Positions 6,132 to 10,829 of a DNA stretch of 10,829 bases are shown in pieces (positions within the stretch are counted from its first letter, which is position 1; each line of letters starts with the position of its first letter). The stretch is from Thermoplasmatota archaeon (GTDB lineage Archaea; Thermoplasmatota; Penumbrarchaeia; Penumbrarchaeales; Penumbrarchaeaceae): assembly GCA_030591285.1 (NCBI GenBank), contig JAUVBH010000029.1:1-10829 (forward strand), given 5' to 3'. The notes below the pieces were generated by a model. It saw only the letters and a list, made by a program, of their open reading frames with translations. It had not been told where the DNA came from and searched no databases. The translations under genes and the position numbers were made by a program.

Positions 6132-6611
6132 ATGGAAGAGCAATTCGAAATGCATGAAAGGGCTCCAAATGATGGTTTCAACGAGGAGGAATGGTCACTT
6201 CTTGGAGATGATACCAGATGGGAGTGTATAAGGTGCTCGCGTTGCTGTCGAAGACCGTGGTCAGTGAACCTCACATGGTGGGAATATGAGAGATTGAAGA
6301 ACGACCCCAGGGCTGCTGAATTGAAGATCGACAAAGTAGAGGTCGATCCCGTTACCGGCCAAACCCATCCTTATTTTGTGATCTCTAAGAAATGTCCGAT
6401 GCTAAAGGATGAAGGAGCTGTTTGCAGATTATATCCAGACTGGCTTTATACCTGTGCAACTTACCCATTTCTGTTATTGCAGGATGGATCCATTTTCACC
6501 CACATGATATGTCCCGGATTCGGGCATGGAGAAATAATCGATCCTGAAGAGATGAGAAACAAGATAATTGCCCAAAGAAAAAGAGCTGGAATGATAGTAG
6601 ATGAACAATAA
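6132..6611 (+). CDS. YkgJ-type CxxCxxCC cysteine cluster protein
   Basis: A 159-residue cytoplasmic protein of the CxxCxxCC family (often annotated as a zinc/iron-chelating domain, YkgJ-like). Eight cysteines are arranged as in the family: C32-x2-C35-x2-C38-C39 in ECIRCSRCCRRPW, C88 in KKCPML, C98 in AVCRLYPDW, C108 in TCATYPF and C127 in MICPGFGHG. The C-x-L-Y-x(5)-C-x-x-Y-P-F motif is the family signature. Members are proposed to bind a metal or iron-sulfur centre; the reaction is not known for most. Length is normal and all the expected cysteines are present, so it is probably functional. It begins at ATG 6132 without a ribosome-binding site and ends 2 bases before the stop codon of the convergent channel gene. 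Confidence 0.88.
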   Translation: MEEQFEMHERAPNDGFNEEEWSLLGDDTRWECIRCSRCCRRPWSVNLTWWEYERLKNDPRAAELKIDKVEVDPVTGQTHPYFVISKKCPMLKDEGAVCRLYPDWLYTCATYPFLLLQDGSIFTHMICPGFGHGEIIDPEEMRNKIIAQRKRAGMIVDEQ

Positions 6612-6613
6612 GC

Positions 6614-8695
6614 CTACTCCTCATCGAATTCCATGCCCTCTTCATCGATCCTTTCCAATGTCTTCACTGAAGTGAAATCGACCTTATCTTCATTGAAGGA
6701 CCGATCATCCTCCTTCCTTTTCTTCTCCTGTTTGGCTTTCCTGTTCAATAGGGCCTTCATGGGAAGAAGAAGTGTTGGAACCGTTGTGTGCCTCAGGAGT
6801 TCCTGGCTGATGGAGCTTCTTGTGATCCTTCCGAAGATGGTCTCTTCATTTGTCCCCATGATGATAAGTGAGGCAGATTCGCTATCCACAGCGTCCAGGA
6901 TGTTGGCGATGATGTCTCCTTCCTTGTAGAGTAATTTGATATCAACAGAATTTGCCTTTGCGACCTCGTTGTATATCCTGAGAGCCTCTTGACCATCTGT
7001 GATGGATGTTCCAGGTGTCCGAATAAAAAGTGCAGTAACAGACGCACCCAGGTTCTGTGCATTTTCCATTACGAAGGGAGCAGTGTTCCTTGCAGCATAT
7101 GAACCGGAGGTGGGAGCGAGTATCAGATTTGTGGTCGTTTCAACTTCGACCATTGTATCATCTCTGATCTTGAATTCCTTGAAACCGGTTGATGGGAGAT
7201 ATATTGGGCTTTTGTATTCCTCGGCCAACTTATGCGGTTTCGGCATATCGGACTTGTAGACCTGTGTCCTGTAAGGATAGGGGATCTCGACACCGTTATG
7301 ATCAAAAGCATCCTTTATCCTCTTCAGAAGATCGGATTGTACGGTGAGCCTGTCCCTTGCCTCGGGGATCCAGAACCATACTGTCAGGATCTGGGATGAT
7401 TCCCCGAATTCCTTCATCAATACGTACGGTTTGGGATTTGTCAACACAAGAGGATGCTTGTGGAGTATCTCAAGTACCAATTTTTCGGCCAGTTTCCAGT
7501 CAGAATCATAGGATATACCAACATCGAAATGAAGAGCTACTTTGGGTGAATCTCTGGTGTAGTTCCAGACCTGATAGGATCCGATCACACTGTTTGGAAC
7601 AACTATCATCTCATCCTCAGGAGTTTTTATCCAGGTGGACCTTAATGAAATGTCTGTGACATCACCCCAGGTTTCCCTACCGCCCCAATCTATCCGGATC
7701 CGATCACCGATAACAAATGGTTTATCCATGACGATCTGAACTCCGGCTGCAAGATTGGCAATACTATCCTGAAGTCCGAAACCCAGGATGATACCAGCGA
7801 CCACACCCCCCCCGAGAAATACCGTTGGACTTATCCCGAGATACCAGAGGGCCGCAATGAAACCGAGTACATATATACCGATCTTGATGGCCCTGCCAAT
7901 AGCCTTCCCCATATCGTGCTTTGTTTTATCTCCTGATTTGAACTGGGGTTCTGATAGAGTTGCTACCAGTTGGGCCACAATATATGAAGTAAAGATTATC
8001 ATACCAAAGACCAAAATATCGACTATCCAGCTGAATGGTTCGATCTGATGATTGGTGAAAGATAGTTTCAATGACGCGAAAGTACCGAAGAAAATTATGA
8101 AAACCTTCACGCCTACCTTCAACGATTTGTAAAGTCCATATTTCTGCCTCTGGGATATTTTTCTCCCCAGAAGAGCATAGACAGAGGCTTTTAAAATGGG
8201 TTCAAGTGCAAACATAGAAAGCAACAGTATCATTGCAAAAGCAACACCGAATTGGAGGAACCTCCAGGCTTGATAGGTCCGATGGTAAACCTCGAATGTG
8301 GTTCCCAACTCTAAGGGTAAAGTATATACTGCCAGAACGAGAAATAGCAAAAGATAGAACCATGTCAGTCCTTTTTTCACAGGTTGGGCAATTGTCTTTT
8401 TCATTTTGTTATGGGTCTTCTTCTCTTTCTCTGTGATGTCACTTTCTTTCTTGGTCCCATCCTTATTCCATGACCGAATTTCAATGTTGGAGAAGATCTT
8501 GGCAATGTTGTTTGCCAGTATTCGCGGCAATATAATTGCCAGAACAATACCCATGAAAAAGATGGCACCAGCTATGATCAGGTCCTGGATAAGTATCTCA
8601 GAACCTAGGACCGGGTCCTCAAGCCAATCAAATGAGACCAATTCCCTGCACCCACCATAGCCTGGAAAGAGAATGCATACTGAGCGGCATCCCAT
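6614..8695 (-). CDS. MscS-family mechanosensitive channel fused to a UspA-like domain
   Basis: A 693-residue membrane protein (numbering from ATG 8695). Hydrophobic segments lie at about 37-60, 110-128, 145-167, 194-212, 222-247 and 267-287, followed by the pore helix at about 289-320 with the glycine-rich GGGVVAGIILGFGLQDSIANLAAG pattern of MscS TM3. The MscS beta domain follows (DKPFVIGDRIRI ... GDVTDISLRSTWI ... VVPNS at 363-369), then the alpha/beta C-terminal domain to about 478. Residues about 521-647 form a universal-stress-protein (UspA) fold: TTNLILAPTSGS at its start, LIIMGTNEETIFG at 610-622 and SQELLRHTTVPTLLLP at 630-645; the usual ATP-loop G-x2-G-x9-G is incomplete. A charged tail follows. 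Role: release of solutes on hypo-osmotic shock, possibly tuned by the UspA domain. The start is uncertain: the first 18 residues are odd and Cys-rich, and a TTG at 8641 gives a cleaner N-terminus (VSFDWLEDP). Confidence 0.9.
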   Translation of the reverse strand: MGCRSVCILFPGYGGCRELVSFDWLEDPVLGSEILIQDLIIAGAIFFMGIVLAIILPRILANNIAKIFSNIEIRSWNKDGTKKESDITEKEKKTHNKMKKTIAQPVKKGLTWFYLLLFLVLAVYTLPLELGTTFEVYHRTYQAWRFLQFGVAFAMILLLSMFALEPILKASVYALLGRKISQRQKYGLYKSLKVGVKVFIIFFGTFASLKLSFTNHQIEPFSWIVDILVFGMIIFTSYIVAQLVATLSEPQFKSGDKTKHDMGKAIGRAIKIGIYVLGFIAALWYLGISPTVFLGGGVVAGIILGFGLQDSIANLAAGVQIVMDKPFVIGDRIRIDWGGRETWGDVTDISLRSTWIKTPEDEMIVVPNSVIGSYQVWNYTRDSPKVALHFDVGISYDSDWKLAEKLVLEILHKHPLVLTNPKPYVLMKEFGESSQILTVWFWIPEARDRLTVQSDLLKRIKDAFDHNGVEIPYPYRTQVYKSDMPKPHKLAEEYKSPIYLPSTGFKEFKIRDDTMVEVETTTNLILAPTSGSYAARNTAPFVMENAQNLGASVTALFIRTPGTSITDGQEALRIYNEVAKANSVDIKLLYKEGDIIANILDAVDSESASLIIMGTNEETIFGRITRSSISQELLRHTTVPTLLLPMKALLNRKAKQEKKRKEDDRSFNEDKVDFTSVKTLERIDEEGMEFDEE

Positions 8696-8815
8696 CCCTT
8701 TTTATTCATTCCCAATCATGGTATTTCTAAGTTTTCCAGAGGTGAACGAAACAAGTGTGATCCTAACCCCGGGTTTACCGATAATTTCAATAACGAAATA
8801 GGGCATAGAAAAAGC
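8696..8815. promoter_or_regulatory. Divergent promoter region of the channel and propeller genes
   Basis: This 120-base gap separates two divergent genes. On the minus strand GAATAAAAAG (about 8699-8708) is a TATA-like candidate for the channel gene; it would start transcription near 8678, inside the longest reading frame. On the plus strand an A/T-rich stretch at about 8780-8794 lies roughly 25-30 bases before ATG 8816, which has no Shine-Dalgarno sequence, suggesting a leaderless message. No conserved operator was seen. Confidence 0.3.
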
Positions 8816-10312
8816 ATGGCTGAAGGTATAAGCTCGGCGCTGAGCAATAGGAAGGTCATCGCCGTGGGTATTGTCCTGCTCTTGATAATTGGAGCTTTAC
8901 TGATATACAATGTAATGGGTGGTGGATCATCCGGTGATGGAGATGGAGACGGAGATGATGGATCGGAGGGATTCCAACCATACCTTGCACAACCGAACTC
9001 CAAGGTAACCAATATCACAGCTGCAAATAATGAACCTGGGCTTGCGGTCAATCCAACAAACCCGTTGAACATCGTTGCAGGATCAAATGATTACGGCGGC
9101 CCATCCGGTGATGTCTGGTGTGGGTACTATTACACCTTTGATGGCGGAGAGACCTGGGAGAGCGGGTACATTCCTGGCGTCAATGGGGATAGGGAATCTG
9201 ATCTCTGGCCATTTGCGGGGGCAGGAGACCCTGTTGTAGTATTTGGACAAGATGGCACCTGCTACTATGCAGGGATCGCATTCCAGAGAAGCGTTGAGAT
9301 CGGGAACATCCGGAAACCTGGCTCGAGTATTTTCGTTGCCCGGTCGGATGATGGGGGAAAGACCTTTGGAACGGTCACAGTAGTTATCCAATCATTCTCA
9401 TCGGTGTCATCTGTCCTTGCCAACTTCCATGACAAGGAGTGGATAGCTGTTGATCCTACCACCGGTGATGTTCATGTCACATGGACCGCTTTCCAGATGT
9501 ACGGTGTCACATCAGCCATGGTCCACTCCGTATCAACGGATAGGGGTGAGACCTGGTCAAGACCTCAAATAATCTCCGAGATCTCGGAAAAGGAGAGACA
9601 GGTCCAGGGATCTCAAGCAGAGGTTACTTCCGACGGTGTCCTTCACGTCTCATGGATAGAATATGACTTCGGGGTCCTCAGATACACAAGATCAACGAAC
9701 CGAGGGGGAAGTTTCGAAACGGTCAGGACCATCGCCAGTGTGACTCCGCTACAATACACACCAGAGAACGGTCACTATAGGACCCCTACAATGTGTGATA
9801 TGGCTGTCGATACATCCGGTGGCAATTATACGGATTCGATCTACATCGCATGGCCCGACAGCAGAAATGGGCAATCTGATATCTTACTCATAAGCTCCCA
9901 TGATGGTGGAGACACATGGACAGAGCCAATAAGGGTGAACAATGCAACTGGAGCCCGGGACAATGACCAATGGTTCCCCGCAGTTGCAGTGGGGGATGAC
10001 GGATCGGTCCAGGTCATGTTCTATGATAGAAGGATGGATCCAACCAATACTCTATTGTCAGTTTTCTTTGCGATCTCCTATGACCACGGATTGACCTTCA
10101 CAAATATTCAGATGTGTGACACGCAGTTCGATGGTGACAATACAAGAGGCCCTTTCATCGGTGATTATCTTGCACTATCAGCCGGACCGGGTTGGACCGT
10201 TGGCATCTGGTGCGATGCACGTGAAGGTACTCCGGAGAACGAACGCTCGGATATCTGGATGGGGAAGATCATCTACAATGAAGGTGGGATCCCTCAGGTC
10301 GAAGAGAATTGA
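8816..10312 (+). CDS. Membrane-anchored Asp-box (sialidase-like) beta-propeller protein
   Basis: A 498-residue surface protein. Residues 13-33 form an N-terminal signal anchor, 35-52 are a flexible Gly/Asp linker (GDGDGDGDD), and about 60-490 form a beta-propeller of the sialidase/BNR type. Six Asp boxes (S/T-x-D-x-G-x-x-W/F) are visible: TFDGGETW 107-114, SDDGGKTF 177-184, STDRGETW 240-247, STNRGGSF 293-300 (Asp replaced by Asn), SHDGGDTW 361-368 and SYDHGLTF 421-428, spaced 53-70 residues, consistent with six blades. The closing FIGDYLALSAG ... GIWCDARE segment is typical of secreted Asp-box proteins annotated as exo-sialidases. The classical N-terminal F/Y-R-I-P motif and arginine triad were not recognised, so glycosidase activity is not established; glycan or protein binding at the surface is as likely. 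It starts at ATG 8816, divergent from the channel. Confidence 0.85.
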   Translation: MAEGISSALSNRKVIAVGIVLLLIIGALLIYNVMGGGSSGDGDGDGDDGSEGFQPYLAQPNSKVTNITAANNEPGLAVNPTNPLNIVAGSNDYGGPSGDVWCGYYYTFDGGETWESGYIPGVNGDRESDLWPFAGAGDPVVVFGQDGTCYYAGIAFQRSVEIGNIRKPGSSIFVARSDDGGKTFGTVTVVIQSFSSVSSVLANFHDKEWIAVDPTTGDVHVTWTAFQMYGVTSAMVHSVSTDRGETWSRPQIISEISEKERQVQGSQAEVTSDGVLHVSWIEYDFGVLRYTRSTNRGGSFETVRTIASVTPLQYTPENGHYRTPTMCDMAVDTSGGNYTDSIYIAWPDSRNGQSDILLISSHDGGDTWTEPIRVNNATGARDNDQWFPAVAVGDDGSVQVMFYDRRMDPTNTLLSVFFAISYDHGLTFTNIQMCDTQFDGDNTRGPFIGDYLALSAGPGWTVGIWCDAREGTPENERSDIWMGKIIYNEGGIPQVEEN

Positions 10313-10410
10313 TATCGGATAGCCCAATTATTTCCTTATCCGATAATAATTAACAAGCTATCAAACCTAAAAAGGCATATCGGATAGTAAGATTTTTATC
10401 TTATCCGATA
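10313..10410. repeat. Four palindromes TATCSGATA in two duplicated pairs: probable operators of the Fic gene
   Basis: The 9-base palindrome TATC(C/G)GATA occurs four times: TATCGGATA at 10313-10321, TATCCGATA at 10337-10345, TATCGGATA at 10378-10386 and TATCCGATA at 10402-10410. Orientation alternates. Centres in each pair are 24 bases apart, and the second pair repeats the first at a distance of exactly 65 bases. The second pair brackets the TATA-like box of the Fic gene; its arms extend (AGAT/ATCT, 10390-10393 with 10398-10401) around a TTTT loop. The arrangement suggests repressor binding with promoter occlusion and perhaps DNA looping. The first pair also begins right at the stop codon of the propeller gene and could double as an end-of-transcript structure. 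Confidence 0.7.
10393..10400 (+). promoter_or_regulatory. TATA-like box of the Fic gene, bracketed by operator palindromes
   Basis: TTTTTATC is centred about 27 bases before ATG 10423, the distance expected of a leaderless archaeal promoter, and no Shine-Dalgarno sequence precedes that ATG. It lies between two TATCSGATA palindromes (10378-10386 and 10402-10410), so protein bound there would hinder TBP/TFB. Confidence 0.5.
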
Positions 10411-10422
10411 CTATTACACCAT

Positions 10423-10829
10423 ATGGTCAATGAAAGGTCATATGACAGGATCCTTGAAAAAAGGAGCAAACTTGATTCCATCAGACCACTTGATCCTGGT
10501 GCTATGAAGAGATTGCGAAAAGCTCTGATCGTTGATATGACCTTCAATTCCAACAGTATAGAGGGAAATACACTGTCATTGAGTGAAACGAAATTGGTTT
10601 TAGAGGAAGGGATCACTATAGGTGGGAAGACCCTAAAAGAACACATTGAGGCTACCAACCACATGTACGCCATGGAAAGGGTTGAGGAATTGGTAAGGAA
10701 AAAAATTGTCCAGGAAATTGATGTGTTAGAATTACATGCACTCATACTTGATAGGATCGACCCAACGAATGCAGGTTTCTATCGAAGACAAAGGATTATG
10801 ATCAGCGGGAGTAGATACATACCCCCAAA
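10423..10829 (+). CDS. Fic-family protein, N-terminal part, cut by the window end
   Basis: From ATG 10423 the frame is open to the window edge (135 codons plus 2 bases), so the gene is partial. It begins MVNERSYDRILEKRSKLD. The segment FNSNSIEGNTLSLSETKLVLEEG at 41-63 holds the Fic autoinhibitory motif (S/T)-x-x-x-E-(G/N): S43, E47, G48; Glu47 would contact the ATP-binding arginine of the active site. HIEATNHMYAMERV at 74-86 and NAGFYRRQRIMISGSRYIPP at 116-135 match the stretch that precedes the catalytic HxFx(D/E)GNGR loop, which lies beyond the window. Fic enzymes transfer AMP (or other nucleotide parts) to hydroxyl groups of target proteins. Many Fic proteins of this type end in a winged-helix domain; if this one does, it could bind the palindromes at its own promoter. 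A frame on the opposite strand (10401-10745) is its shadow. Confidence 0.88.
   Translation, partial: MVNERSYDRILEKRSKLDSIRPLDPGAMKRLRKALIVDMTFNSNSIEGNTLSLSETKLVLEEGITIGGKTLKEHIEATNHMYAMERVEELVRKKIVQEIDVLELHALILDRIDPTNAGFYRRQRIMISGSRYIPP

Noticed and set aside
6053..6334. N-terminal extension of the transglutaminase-like frame up to 6334
   Set aside because: Residues before ATG 6112 are antisense to the well-supported CxxCxxCC gene and look like a shadow; the membrane anchor starts shortly after ATG 6052.
8936..8970. GGAGATGGAGAC-type tandem repeat as a possible repeat locus
   Set aside because: It is the Gly/Asp-rich linker of the propeller protein, a common low-complexity spacer in surface proteins.
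10401..10745. Minus-strand open frame of 114 codons
   Set aside because: It is antisense to the Fic gene, whose plus-strand frame carries recognisable motifs.
1..10829. CRISPR array, tRNA, rRNA, insertion sequence or att site
   Set aside because: Looked for direct-repeat arrays, T-loop sequences, terminal inverted repeats and transposase motifs; none was found.

Overview
The window looks like archaeal chromosome, most likely Euryarchaeota sensu lato and perhaps Thermoplasmatota. The lineage is an inference from gene families and signals, not from a marker gene. The supporting signs are a PhoU regulator with an AbrB-type DNA-binding N-terminus (an archaeal architecture), A/T-rich TATA-like boxes about 25-30 bases ahead of several starts that lack a Shine-Dalgarno sequence (leaderless-type promoters), a lipoprotein with an archaeal pilin-like beta domain, and a subtilase with a Ca-loop pro-region and a C-terminal membrane anchor. 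Coding is dense, and neighbours are often convergent with almost no gap (0 bases at 3781/3782, 2 bases at 6611/6614).

Layout. 1-1343: a small pilin-like lipoprotein (-), a desulforedoxin-like mini-protein (+) and a Phd/YefM-ParE toxin-antitoxin pair (-) preceded by a perfect 9-bp-arm operator palindrome. 1344-1762: the only long stretch without a gene. It holds the toxin-antitoxin promoter, a run of adjacent potential hairpins with a strongly pyrimidine-rich segment (candidate structured RNA), an 11-bp perfect stem-loop and the leader of the next gene. 1763-3781: a secreted, membrane-anchored subtilisin-family protease (+). 3782-4789: an AbrB-PhoU phosphate regulator (-). 4826-6052: a membrane-anchored transglutaminase-like protein (-), divergent from a CxxCxxCC-cluster (YkgJ-type) protein (+, 6132-6611) across a short promoter region. 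6614-8695: an MscS-family mechanosensitive channel with a C-terminal UspA-like domain (-). 8816-10312: a membrane-anchored Asp-box (sialidase-like) beta-propeller (+). 10313-10422: four copies of a 9-base palindrome arranged as a duplicated pair, the second pair flanking a TATA-like box. 10423-end: the N-terminal part of a Fic-family protein with an autoinhibitory motif (+), cut by the window edge.

How they fit together. Most large genes encode envelope or surface proteins (protease, transglutaminase-like protein, propeller, channel, lipoprotein), so this is a housekeeping and cell-surface neighbourhood rather than one operon; nearly every gene seems to have its own promoter. Two toxin-type modules (Phd-ParE and Fic) are inserted between them, each with its own palindromic operator. 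No insertion sequence, CRISPR array, tRNA, rRNA or phage gene was seen. The most unusual features are the hairpin series at about 1416-1605, the paired TATCSGATA sites ahead of the Fic gene, and the MscS-UspA fusion.
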